Source: Methylococcaceae bacterium
Lineage (GTDB): Bacteria > Pseudomonadota > Gammaproteobacteria > Methylococcales > Methylomonadaceae
NCBI GenBank assembly: GCA_021647585.1
Contig: JAKIUK010000063.1
Span: forward strand, 1 to 23,629
Direction of reading: 5' to 3'
DNA: 23,629 nucleotides
A model generated the notes under the pieces. The model saw only the letters and a program-made list of their open reading frames with translations. It did not search any database and was not told the DNA's origin. This document shows positions 16,947 through 23,629 of the stretch, piece after piece. Numbering within the stretch: the first letter of the stretch is position 1; each line of letters opens with the position of its first letter. Made by a program: the position numbers and the translations under genes.

Positions 16947-17304
16947 TTATATCGAAAAAAGGCAAAACAATTCGATAATGAACACACAAAGTGCAATCAA
17001 GCGGGCTAAACAAACATCAGACCACCAATAATTTAGAAACCTGAGTTCGTCTCTATGTTGTTCTACTTGCCACAAATCATATTGTGATTGTTGATTCATC
17101 CAACTTTCAGAAGAAGTATTAAAAGCAATAGATAAACGAACTGTCATTTCAGGGCTTATACCAGCCTTTCCATTAATAATACTGGACAATATTTTTCGAC
17201 TAACACCCGTGTGCCTTAGCTGCATCAGTGACTGTTACCCCTAAAGGCTCCAAGCAGAGCTCTTTTATTATTAGTCCAGGGTGAGGAGGATTGTGCATTA
17301 ACAT
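16947..17304 (-). pseudogene. higA: HigA-type antitoxin, frameshifted
   Basis: Read in two frames, this is a HigA/XRE antitoxin. From ATG 17304 (after GAGGT) comes MLMHNPPHPGLIIKELCLEP and LGVTVTDAAKA. One frame over follow GVSRKILSSIINGKAGISPE, MTVRLSIAFNTSSESWM and QYDLWQVEQHRDEL. The shift fits one extra base in the C-run at 17216-17218. After RDEL the protein continues with a hydrophobic tail (RLIALCVFIIELF) that is unlike normal HigA ends, so the 3' end also seems replaced. HigA normally represses the operon and neutralises HigB. A sequencing error could explain one shift, but the toxin next to it is damaged too. Confidence 0.82.
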
Positions 17305-17313
17305 AGTTTTACC

Positions 17314-17445
17314 TCAATGATAATCTTCATAATTCACACAACTGCATGCTCGCCATTCATTCGAAAAGTTACTCGCCAATTTCCACTCACTTTTACCGAC
17401 CAAATATCATTTCTGTCCCCCGTAAGTTGATGGCCCAGCAGCTTC
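17314..17445 (-). pseudogene. higB: HigB-type toxin, C-terminal remnant
   Basis: In the place expected for HigB, nine bases before higA, one frame reads GHQLTGDRNDIWSVKVSGNW then RVTFRMNGEHAVV and stops. The other frame supplies the family's final NYEDYH just before the stop at 17314. The shift fits two extra bases in a GTGTG run. The N-terminal half of the RelE-like mRNA interferase is missing and replaced by a dispersed repeat. The toxin should be inactive. Confidence 0.75.
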
Positions 17446-17545
17446 TGCTCTTTCGCTTTAAACAAGTACAACGTCATATGGTAAAAATAGCGAGAAGAAA
17501 CCATGAAATAACTTGCTGTATTCAGCGTCAGGACTACGAATAAGA
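17425..17545. repeat. dispersed repeat copy with TCTGCTCTTTCGC core
   Basis: AGCTTCTGCTCTTTCGC, followed by ACAAGTACAACGT, resembles AGCTTTTGCTCTTTCGC...GAAATACAATGT at 19046-19078. CGTCAGGACTACGAA near 17526 resembles CGTCAGGACTATGAA at 19017. It adjoins the broken end of higB and probably marks the breakpoint that removed the toxin N-terminus. Confidence 0.5.
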
Positions 17546-17616
17546 GCTAACTATTTTCAGCAAGATTAACCTTGCATTAGAAGAACTAGGCAAGTTGATT
17601 GACAAGTTATACAAAA

Positions 17617-17796
17617 TTAACGACTTGTGTCGTGTTTTATTTCAGCGTCAGATTTTTCTGAAAATGAATCGTATTTAGCAATTAAAATATGATTCGTGTT
17701 ATTTCGAGTAGCAACTTCTCTATTAAGTTCTTTGTTATCAGCTTTTGCTGAAAAGTAAGCCCTTTTATTTTCTTTTAATTTTTCTTCAAATGTCAT
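17617..17796 (-). CDS. Small hydrophilic protein, 59 aa, coupled to GAF gene
   Basis: This short gene starts inside the stop of the preceding GAF-protein gene (ATGA overlap, start at 17796), which strongly suggests translational coupling. The protein begins MTFEEKLKENKRAYFSAKAD and ends EIKHDTSR. It is highly charged, probably helical in the first half and without membrane segments. No family is recognised. As the second gene of a two-gene operon it may be a partner or regulator of the membrane GAF protein. The ATGA overlap is the main evidence that it is real. Confidence 0.65.
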   Translation of the reverse strand: MTFEEKLKENKRAYFSAKADNKELNREVATRNNTNHILIAKYDSFSEKSDAEIKHDTSR

Positions 17797-18695
17797 GTTA
17801 TTACCATCTTGTCATTCAAATGCTGAAACAAATATTTCTTATGCATTTGATATTCATATAGATAAATAAATGCCTGTATTTCTTTTTGATAAAAAGCTTT
17901 CATTTCTTCAGTACTAGAGAAAATTATTTTGTTATGGAATTCAATATTTAACAACCCAACAACAAAACCATTAATCCTAAGAGGTATCCCAATGTAATGT
18001 TTTATCGATTTTCTGCGCTCTTCCTCTCCAATATCGTAACTGGTTTTGTCAATTGTATGACAAATGACGACAGTCTTTTTTTTGATCGCTCTAATACCAG
18101 CAAAGCTACTAAACTTTTTCTTGTTTACTTCTATTACTGAGGTTGAAGTTTCATGTATAGTGGGGTCATAGTGTGAAGAATAGTGGAATTTCTCAATATT
18201 TTCAAAGTCAAACCTAAAATTTTCTTCGTGAAATAGTGATAAAAAAATATCACTAGCTCCCATTTCACTGTCTTTCAATGACGCAAATAAATGTTCAGAA
18301 AAATTTCTGTGTATAATTTGAGTGTTTTCTTCATATGAGTGATTTTTATCAATATTTTTTAAGGTAAAAGTCCCTGCTTTTAATCCTTTAATATGCTTTT
18401 CAATCTCCTTGTTATTATTTAATAAGCATCGGTAATGAGGAAAGCATAAACTTGGAGGCTCAACCTTGTGAAAATAATCCAAAGTATATAATACTAATTT
18501 AGCTATAAGTGAGTACAACACAATTACTAATAGAGAATCAATAATTATTTCACTAATCTTAGGCTGAAAAATGCTTTTAATAAATTCAGAACCTGAGAAC
18601 TTTGTTGTTTTCTTAACTATGAAATATGTGGGAACAATAAGCAAAATAAAGTCTACGAAGAATCTATGTGATTTATTTTTTACATTTATCTTCAT
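17793..18695 (-). CDS. Membrane-anchored GAF-domain protein
   Basis: The 300-aa protein has two hydrophobic segments near the N-terminus (about 12-28 and 50-70) and then a cytoplasmic part. Its last third resembles a GAF sensory domain: YIGIPLRINGFVVGLLNIEF and a terminal helix rich in Tyr and Phe. A preceding SSHYDPTIHETS...GIRAIKKKTVVICHTIDK stretch probably belongs to the same fold. No kinase, cyclase or nuclease output domain is visible, which is unusual for a GAF protein. AGGAAATAA supports the start at 18695. It overlaps the downstream 59-aa gene by four bases. The gene is AT-rich and lies among repeats, typical of accessory DNA; function unknown. Confidence 0.7.
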   Translation of the reverse strand: MKINVKNKSHRFFVDFILLIVPTYFIVKKTTKFSGSEFIKSIFQPKISEIIIDSLLVIVLYSLIAKLVLYTLDYFHKVEPPSLCFPHYRCLLNNNKEIEKHIKGLKAGTFTLKNIDKNHSYEENTQIIHRNFSEHLFASLKDSEMGASDIFLSLFHEENFRFDFENIEKFHYSSHYDPTIHETSTSVIEVNKKKFSSFAGIRAIKKKTVVICHTIDKTSYDIGEEERRKSIKHYIGIPLRINGFVVGLLNIEFHNKIIFSSTEEMKAFYQKEIQAFIYLYEYQMHKKYLFQHLNDKMVIT

Positions 18696-18847
18696 TTATT
18701 TCCTATTTTATTTTCTTTACACAAAAATATCTTCAGCATTTGATGCTCTCATCCAACTATAACAGATAAAAAAGTCAAAAGATGAGTGGCATAGTACTAA
18801 CTTTCAATTTTTCAAGGTCAGCTTGAGAAGATCCTCGCTGGTTGAAT

Positions 18848-19222
18848 GTCAGGTTTTTATAACTTGGCAGTTTTCAGCCTTTGCTCTGCTTTTCGCTTTT
18901 TAAATCGTGTGGAAGTCGTCAGGGCTTTATTTCTCAGCACTCGACTTTGCAAATATCAGAATTCTGCTTTTTCTCTTTCCAAATCCATTGGCAGGCTATC
19001 GAGCTTATTTTCTCCACGTCAGGACTATGAAAAACATCGAACTAGCTTTTGCTCTTTCGCACTAAAGAAATACAATGTTATATTTTCAATGAAAAACGAG
19101 ACGATAACGCAGCGCTCAGGAGTATTTTTGAGATAGTTCTATCATCTCAAAATATCTGATTGAAGCTATTTGTTGTCGGATTTTCGATAACAGATAGTTT
19201 TGGTCAGATTCTCTTGAGCGTC
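18848..19222 (+). repeat. degenerate tandem repeat region
   Basis: At least three units begin with GTCAGG (18848, 18918, 19018) and contain a TTTGCTCTnnnTTTCGC-like core: TTTGCTCTGCTTTTCGC, TGCTTTTTCTCTTTC and TTTTGCTCTTTCGC. Units are roughly 70-100 bases and diverged. The last part (19157-19222, CTGATTGAAGCTATTTGTTG onwards) matches the reverse complement of 8153-8219. No convincing gene is present in the 580-base gap between the GAF gene and the membrane-protein gene; the only open frame seems incidental to the repeats. Confidence 0.55.
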
Positions 19223-19275
19223 GCGTTGTCGGGCGCGCGTTTTTTTGCGCGTCGTACTTGACCTGTTTGTTAAGC
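19223..19275 (-). other. attC-like half site after membrane-protein gene
   Basis: On the minus strand, four bases after the stop codon, GCTTAAC fits the integron R-double-prime box RYYYAAC. AAACAGGTCAAG then follows, and a GCGC-rich stem CGCGC/GCGCG around a run of A. The partner half (CTTGACC ... GTTRRRY) is missing; sequence of the tandem repeat begins at 19222. It may be a truncated attC or a chance likeness. Confidence 0.35.
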
Positions 19276-19279
19276 ATTC

Positions 19280-19951
19280 TTAATTTGCATTCCGGTTAAT
19301 AATTTTTATTGAAAAATAAATAGCTACCAGAAGTGGAAGCCAATATGAAATAACATAAATTTTCATAGGGATTAACCATATTTGTATGCTTTCAAATACT
19401 ATTCCGATTAATGCTAAAAGAATACCAAAAGAGCCAATAAAGTTACCATTTGTAATGGTTTTCAACCCATCTCGAATGGTGCAAATAGAAAAACTTACAA
19501 AGAACATAATTAGCATACTTAATAAATATGTAGCTGGCATAAATAGAAAAATTGTTACCAATATTTTGGCTAATGTACCATTGAATGTAGAGATAATAGG
19601 TAAGCAAACTGAAATTGAATATATCAGAACAAGAAATTTAGCAACTATCCCGACTGGTAAGAAATTTGGATCAAAATGGTATTTTGATTTTGGGTTGTGA
19701 AATAACTCCAGTTGCTCATACTCGCCAACTTCCTTCAGTTGGATAAAATTTATTGCGAATACAAAGCTGCCATCATATTCATTGGGGCTGTCTATATTGA
19801 AGTTTAGTCTAGAGAAAAATTCAGCAAAATCATCTAAAAACTTTTCAACTTTTTCTACGACCGAATTGCTAAACATTTCTACTGCAGCAAGGAAAAACCC
19901 TACTATCTCTAGTGGTAAGGCAATTATTTGTAGCTTATCGGATAATTCCAT
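19280..19951 (-). CDS. Multi-pass membrane protein, unknown function
   Basis: This 223-aa protein has an N-terminal hydrophobic helix (about 10-27), a soluble stretch with acidic and aromatic residues (30-95), and about four hydrophobic helices (about 100-122, 129-155, 170-190, 195-216). I recognise no family. The start MELSDKLQIIALP has only a weak AAAGG close to it. Thirteen bases before the ATG lies GTTAAGC, and four bases after the stop lies its exact complement GCTTAAC, the arrangement of an integron gene cassette. Single hypothetical membrane proteins of this size are common cassette contents. Base composition is AT-rich like the neighbours. Confidence 0.65.
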   Translation of the reverse strand: MELSDKLQIIALPLEIVGFFLAAVEMFSNSVVEKVEKFLDDFAEFFSRLNFNIDSPNEYDGSFVFAINFIQLKEVGEYEQLELFHNPKSKYHFDPNFLPVGIVAKFLVLIYSISVCLPIISTFNGTLAKILVTIFLFMPATYLLSMLIMFFVSFSICTIRDGLKTITNGNFIGSFGILLALIGIVFESIQIWLIPMKIYVISYWLPLLVAIYFSIKIINRNAN

Positions 19952-19973
19952 AGCCCTTTACATGCTTAACACC

Positions 19974-20003
19974 AAAATCACCCGCTTGTCGGGTGGATTT
20001 TTT
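19974..20003. terminator. bidirectional terminator-like hairpin
   Basis: CACCCG (19979-19984) and CGGGTG (19990-19995) form a stem with loop CTTGT. It is flanked by AAAATC on the left and GATTTTTT on the right, so it could stop transcription on either strand. It lies between vapC and the membrane-protein gene. The longer fold, which adds TAAC/GTTA at the ends and one bulged base, also resembles a small attC, which I regard as less certain. Confidence 0.6.
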
Positions 20004-20100
20004 AGTTATAAAAACTTGGGGAAAGCATCGTGTTTCACCTCCCATTAAAAACTTAAGAATAATAAAAATTTCGAGTTCTTTTCTCTCTTCCTACCTTAAA

Positions 20101-20487
20101 TTACCAAGCTGTTTTTACTGGATATTGAGTAATTAATTCATCTGAAGTTAACAGTATAAAATCATGATCTATTGCTTGGCAAATCAGCATTCTATCAAAA
20201 GGGTCTCGATGATAAGTGGGTAACTCTGTCAAATGAAAAATCGACTTATTATCCAAAGATATGTTTTCAATAAAATGCTTTTCGCATTGCGCATTGATGA
20301 ATTGCTCTGGCGTATCGGGTAACGGCAGTTTTCCTAATTTGTTTTTTACAACAATTTCCCATACCGATACACTGCTTAAATAAACAGGGTTATCCGTGTT
20401 TTGAAATAGAATTTTTGCTTGATCACTTAATTCTTTAGCATCACTTGTAAGCCACAAGAAAGTACAGGTATCTAGAAGAATTTTCAC
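20101..20487 (-). CDS. vapC: VapC-type PIN-domain toxin
   Basis: This 128-aa PIN domain is a Mg-dependent RNase toxin. The acidic active-site residues are in place: D6 in LLDTCTFLW, E44 in SVWEIVVKNKLGKL, D95/D98 in HRDPFDRML and D116 in LLTSDELI. The start is GTG at 20487, directly after the antitoxin stop without any gap, so translation is coupled. Length is normal and the frame intact. The subgroup with HRDPFDRM is common in chromosomal pairs. RNA target unknown. Confidence 0.92.
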   Translation of the reverse strand: MKILLDTCTFLWLTSDAKELSDQAKILFQNTDNPVYLSSVSVWEIVVKNKLGKLPLPDTPEQFINAQCEKHFIENISLDNKSIFHLTELPTYHRDPFDRMLICQAIDHDFILLTSDELITQYPVKTAW

Positions 20488-20721
20488 TTACTTACCTTCA
20501 AATGCATCAAGCATCTCATCTGTAAGCGGTTCAAAAAAACTTGCGGGAACTTGAAAATTTCCTTTAGATAACCCGATAGGACGCTGTTTTACTATATCCT
20601 TCTGATTTTGTTTCTCTTGTGCCACACCCAAACGAAAATAATGGATTAAATCGTATATTTCTTCAAGTTTTTCATTGGGGATTTGTTTGATTTCTTTAAT
20701 AATCTGTTCTTGTAATATCAT
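20488..20721 (-). CDS. vapB: VapB-type antitoxin (DUF2281-like)
   Basis: The 77-aa protein pairs with the PIN toxin that follows it. Its N-terminus (EQIIKEIKQIPNEKLEEIYD) forms the helical DUF2281-type domain, and the C-terminus (GLSKGNFQVPASFFEPLTDE then MLDAFEGK) is the segment that in this family folds over the toxin's active site. The C-terminal pattern L-DAFEG next to a PIN gene is characteristic. The operon is presumably autoregulated, but no operator palindrome is evident in the 20722-20857 gap. Confidence 0.88.
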   Translation of the reverse strand: MILQEQIIKEIKQIPNEKLEEIYDLIHYFRLGVAQEKQNQKDIVKQRPIGLSKGNFQVPASFFEPLTDEMLDAFEGK

Positions 20722-20857
20722 TATTTTTTCCTATTACATTATGTTTAATAGATTAAGCCGTAAAAATAGCAAGGTGTATGCAGGTTCTTTTGGTAAAACC
20801 CATTTAATAAAATAGCAATTATAGTCTTTAACCTTACAAAAGGGACAAATTCAATAT

Positions 20858-23173
20858 CTACTCAGTAGAAAAATCTGTAATGATATCGTGTCTAACAAAA
20901 AACTCTTTCCTTCCTTCTTTTATATCAAAATACTCTACTAATTCATCAATTATCGGAATAAATATTCTATCCTCAGTCAATATTGTTGTAGTTGGGATAG
21001 CCATGCCACCTGTTGCCTCATTCATTAATCTTTCTTTTAATTCAATATCATAATACAAGGAAAGGTTACTTGAAGCATGAGTAAAAATATAAACTATTCG
21101 ATGCATCCCCCAGATTACTTTTGTTGTATGAGGTTCAAAAAAGAAATCAAGCTGTCTACGGTAGACACGATCAGATAAACTCAAAAATAAACAGCAATTA
21201 TTCAAATGAGGATATTTTTTTGATGTTTTCAATATTTTCTTATTGGTTTTTGTCTCTGTTCTATCAATTGGAGGTAAAGGTAGTAATGTGTTTGTATTGA
21301 TTACTGACTGATCCACATTATCTGTTAGACTTGGTATCTCTTCTTCGGCACTTCCAACTTGTCCTTGTCCAACGGATTGAGTTTGAGTTCTTTGAACTGT
21401 TGTCGATCTTTTTAAAACTTCTGGGAATTCAATTTCACCAGATACATATTCATTAAGCAAAGAATCCAAATCACCTAAATCAGTATGCTCATACTTAAAA
21501 AGCTCTCTATTTTTCAGCAATAATTTATGGAGTGCTTCTGCCCCCTGCCTAGTTGAAGAAGGAATATAGTTAGCAAATTTTTGATACAAATAATTTCTAA
21601 TGAAGTCTTTTACGAATCCACTAAATACCTCGTATGCTGTGCTATATGTGGTAATAACCTGTTGAATTGCTGATGACTCTCTAGACAAAAATACTTTAAT
21701 TGTATCTTGTTCCTTTTCTATGAGACTAGGCACTTGATGACTAATTTCTGCAAATTGAATTTGGTTATCTGCTAACAAGTAATCTTCCGACAGAATTGTC
21801 GATATTCTAAGCATCACAGAAACCTCTCCATATGAGAGGTCTTTTCTATCAATTAACTTTATAATTTTAGGATGATCTGGAACCTCTTCAATTCCTTTTT
21901 GCCTCAGTATATGAGTTTGTATTTGTCTTCTTGGGTTACTTTGACTCAGGTGCAAGAGATAACTATTTTCATTACCAAATGACATAATTGTTAACGGATC
22001 TCTCCCTCCATAGAAGTAAACCTTCCTTCCATTAATTTCATTAGCAACATTATCTAGCGTTAGAGGTTCAGCCTCAGGTTTTACCTCAATTTTAATCTTA
22101 TTAGCAAGCTCATATTTTGAACGAGCTACAATATAATTTAAAAAAAAGGGATTGTTATCGATAACATCAAATTTGCATATTTGTTTACCGATACTCTCTT
22201 CAACTACATTTAATAAATGTGTAACGATATTTATGCTTTCACGACTTAATGCCTCTCTACCAGCGGTAGGATGAAGGTTGTTCAGATTAACGACCCCCCC
22301 CAAATTGAAATTATTCGGTGCTGGCAAGGGAGCCAGTCCGAAATAGTTCCTCAATCCATAAATACTACCTGCACCTTGTATTAAAACGACATCCCCAACT
22401 AGTTTTGATTGGTTATATATAATATTGAGTATATGCAATCGAATACTGCCATTCTTATTTAGGATATATCTCAACGTGCAAGAAACATTATTCAAATCTA
22501 TTTGAATCTCTTTTGAATCCTCTACAGACTCAGAACTTCTTTCATATAGTGAGTGATAATCTTTTTGACTAATAGTCTTCCCATTTATAACTATAGGTAT
22601 TTTGACATATTGAATATAGGGAACTAAGTATTGTATTGCTCCAGCTTCATTAACATTAACAATTGAATCAATACTGGCTTCAACTGTAGTACCAGGTTCT
22701 ATACGATTATCATCAAGCAACTTAAAATCTATGCACTCTTCCGTTACGGATAGATGTTCTCTAATTGCTAAAGTTTCTATCGTAGTTTGTGTACCCAATT
22801 TTCTTGATGTAACTTTAATCTGATTGGCGACACCAAAATTTGCCATTGCACCAATACCAAAAGTCCCAACTACGCCTGCTTTTTTTGCTAACTCATTATT
22901 TTTTCCACTTGACCCAGCTTTCCAGAAATTATTTTGTAGAACATCTTCATCCATTCCAATTCCATTATCAGAAATTGTAACTGTGCTATTTGTTATCGAC
23001 ACTTCTACTTTTGGTTCGAAAGAGTTTTCTCCTTCTTCGGCAATTCGCATTAGAATTGCATCATAAGCATTTTGAATGTTTTCACGTAATAAGGCATATG
23101 GGGAATCATAAATATCATTTGATAATATTTCTAATACCCTGCTTACTTCTATTTGAAAATTTAGTTTTTTCAT
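20858..23173 (-). CDS. Hsp90/GHKL-type ATPase, large, unknown role
   Basis: The N-terminal ~200 residues of this 771-aa protein are a GHKL ATP-binding domain like that of HtpG: N-box RENIQNAYDA (30-39, with E31 and N35), DNGIGM (69-74) and the glycine lid GTFGIGAMANFG (103-114). A second Hsp90-like segment seems to follow (GLRNYFGLAPLPAPN, LNNLHPTAGREALSRE). From about 480 on the protein differs from HtpG, with a low-complexity linker near 590-640 (VQRTQTQSVGQGQVG) and a C-terminal domain with many aromatic residues (DFFFEPHTTKVIWGMHRIVY). The start overlaps the stop of the upstream TPR-like gene by four bases. It may be a specialised chaperone or a conflict-system ATPase; the sequence does not decide. 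Confidence 0.8.
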   Translation of the reverse strand: MKKLNFQIEVSRVLEILSNDIYDSPYALLRENIQNAYDAILMRIAEEGENSFEPKVEVSITNSTVTISDNGIGMDEDVLQNNFWKAGSSGKNNELAKKAGVVGTFGIGAMANFGVANQIKVTSRKLGTQTTIETLAIREHLSVTEECIDFKLLDDNRIEPGTTVEASIDSIVNVNEAGAIQYLVPYIQYVKIPIVINGKTISQKDYHSLYERSSESVEDSKEIQIDLNNVSCTLRYILNKNGSIRLHILNIIYNQSKLVGDVVLIQGAGSIYGLRNYFGLAPLPAPNNFNLGGVVNLNNLHPTAGREALSRESINIVTHLLNVVEESIGKQICKFDVIDNNPFFLNYIVARSKYELANKIKIEVKPEAEPLTLDNVANEINGRKVYFYGGRDPLTIMSFGNENSYLLHLSQSNPRRQIQTHILRQKGIEEVPDHPKIIKLIDRKDLSYGEVSVMLRISTILSEDYLLADNQIQFAEISHQVPSLIEKEQDTIKVFLSRESSAIQQVITTYSTAYEVFSGFVKDFIRNYLYQKFANYIPSSTRQGAEALHKLLLKNRELFKYEHTDLGDLDSLLNEYVSGEIEFPEVLKRSTTVQRTQTQSVGQGQVGSAEEEIPSLTDNVDQSVINTNTLLPLPPIDRTETKTNKKILKTSKKYPHLNNCCLFLSLSDRVYRRQLDFFFEPHTTKVIWGMHRIVYIFTHASSNLSLYYDIELKERLMNEATGGMAIPTTTILTEDRIFIPIIDELVEYFDIKEGRKEFFVRHDIITDFSTE

Positions 23174-23562
23174 TTCAACTTACCTTTTAGCTGATCTCTA
23201 ATGTGAATCACTGATGGATCAGTTGAATTCGCAATAATTTCAACACTGAGAACCTTCTTAGCTTCATCTGCGTTTGTTTTTTCAATATTTGCATTTATTA
23301 GCGAAATACATTCAGCATTATTCTGTGGGTTAGAGAAGTCTTCTATTATCGCAGAGTAGTTTTCGAGTTGTTCATAGCATTTTAATAATAATATTCGAAC
23401 TACTGGGTCATCCAGGTCATGTTGTTTTAGTATCTCTTGAGCTCCCTCATAGTTCTTGGAACCCAACAGACTTTCAGCTTTCCCTATATCAGGAATAGGG
23501 GGTGTAAACACCACCCAAAAAGCGCAGCTATTTGCCGAATATTTAAATAATAAAATTATCAC
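23170..23562 (-). CDS. TPR-like small protein, partner of the GHKL ATPase
   Basis: This 130-aa protein has helical repeats of TPR/SEL1 character from about residue 27: KAESLLGSKNYEGAQEILKQ, VRILLLKCYEQLENYSAII and a further helix pair ending before IRDQLKGKLK. Its stop overlaps the start of the ATPase gene by four bases (ATGA), so both are coupled. The start is uncertain: GTG at 23562, four bases after the stop of the preceding gene, would give a hydrophobic opening MIILLFKYSANSCAFWVVF. An in-frame stop directly before excludes a longer form. A later GTG near 23511 is possible. Such a protein could be a co-chaperone or adaptor of the ATPase. Confidence 0.6.
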   Translation of the reverse strand: MIILLFKYSANSCAFWVVFTPPIPDIGKAESLLGSKNYEGAQEILKQHDLDDPVVRILLLKCYEQLENYSAIIEDFSNPQNNAECISLINANIEKTNADEAKKVLSVEIIANSTDPSVIHIRDQLKGKLK

Positions 23563-23565
23563 CTA

Positions 23566-23629
23566 TCAAAAATCATCGCCAAAAAATGACTCAAATTGAT
23601 CTATCAATTCTGATGTCAAAAAATCAATT
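23566..23629 (-). CDS. C-terminal end of an upstream operon gene (partial)
   Basis: An open frame enters from beyond the window edge and ends at 23566 with the residues SELIDQFESFFGDDF. The end is acidic and aromatic. The next gene on this strand begins only four bases later, so this is likely the first visible member of the operon with the TPR-like protein and the GHKL ATPase. Too little is visible to name it. Confidence 0.5.
   Translation of the reverse strand, partial: IDFLTSELIDQFESFFGDDF

Noticed and set aside
17793..18695. Annotation of the GAF protein as a histidine kinase or diguanylate cyclase
   Set aside because: No H-box, N/G boxes or GGDEF/EAL motifs are present; the protein ends shortly after the GAF fold.
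18848..19090. CRISPR-like array
   Set aside because: Repeat units are diverged, 70-100 bases long and irregular, with no identical repeats separated by equal spacers and no cas genes nearby.
18846..19136. A 96-codon open frame on the plus strand (starts MSGFYNLAVFSLCSAFRF)
   Set aside because: It coincides with the degenerate tandem repeats, related copies elsewhere are not open in the same frame, and composition (Ser, Phe, Arg, Cys) is that of translated repeat DNA.
19782..20048. An 88-codon open frame on the plus strand
   Set aside because: It runs antisense through the start of the membrane-protein gene and the terminator hairpin, has no good ribosome site and no recognisable family.
20010..20050. 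Small leader ORF after GGAGGTG (MLSPSFYN on the minus strand)
   Set aside because: Eight codons with a good ribosome-site-like word, but no conserved context and it runs directly into the terminator hairpin; too little to call.
20858..23173. Calling the GHKL protein HtpG itself
   Set aside because: The ATP-binding motifs agree, but the protein is longer than HtpG, its C-terminal half differs, and it sits in a coupled accessory operon.

Overview
The window looks like a piece of an AT-rich gammaproteobacterial chromosome. MetE, MetR, NrdA, NrdB, MnmH (SelU) and a DUF3144-like protein are all of gammaproteobacterial type. Many short dispersed repeats and a mix of metabolic and PilZ/J-domain genes would fit a methanotroph-like or sulphur-oxidiser-like lineage, but I cannot name the genus.

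Layout. (1) 1-7930 is a compact vitamin-B12-related block: metE (minus), divergent metR (plus), a compact cobalamin riboswitch, then nrdA and nrdB. It is bracketed by two related direct repeats (1-130 and 7804-7930). B12-independent methionine synthase and B12-independent class Ia ribonucleotide reductase sit side by side. Only the nrdAB leader carries the riboswitch; metE is presumably under MetR. (2) 7931-9315 is decayed sequence: a dispersed repeat, a truncated and frameshifted P4-type integrase, and three consecutive hairpins. (3) 9316-11580 is a large exported multicopper oxidase just after the integrase remnant. (4) 11581-16950 is a mixed region: a 61-aa ORF, mnmH, a DUF3144-like gene, several small hairpin repeats, a 55-aa protein that is essentially only sigma-70 region 4, a small membrane protein, a protein joining two J domains, a zinc ribbon and a PilZ domain, and a His-rich exported protein. 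(5) 16947-23629 is an accessory region read entirely from the minus strand: a broken HigBA pair, a two-gene operon (membrane GAF protein plus 59-aa protein), degenerate tandem repeats, a multi-pass membrane protein bounded by attC-like 7-mers, a VapBC pair, and the end of an operon with a TPR-like protein and an Hsp90/GHKL-type ATPase.

How it works together. In the first block the likely logic is a choice between B12-dependent and B12-independent enzymes: when adenosylcobalamin is present the riboswitch should lower nrdAB, provided a B12-dependent reductase exists elsewhere. The right-hand third resembles a mobile or defence-type accessory region (toxin-antitoxin pairs, cassette-like gene, GHKL ATPase operon). 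The most unusual items are the J-J-Zn ribbon-PilZ protein, the free-standing sigma region 4 protein, the cassette-like membrane gene with complementary 7-mers at both ends, and the GHKL/TPR operon. No rRNA, tRNA or CRISPR array was seen.
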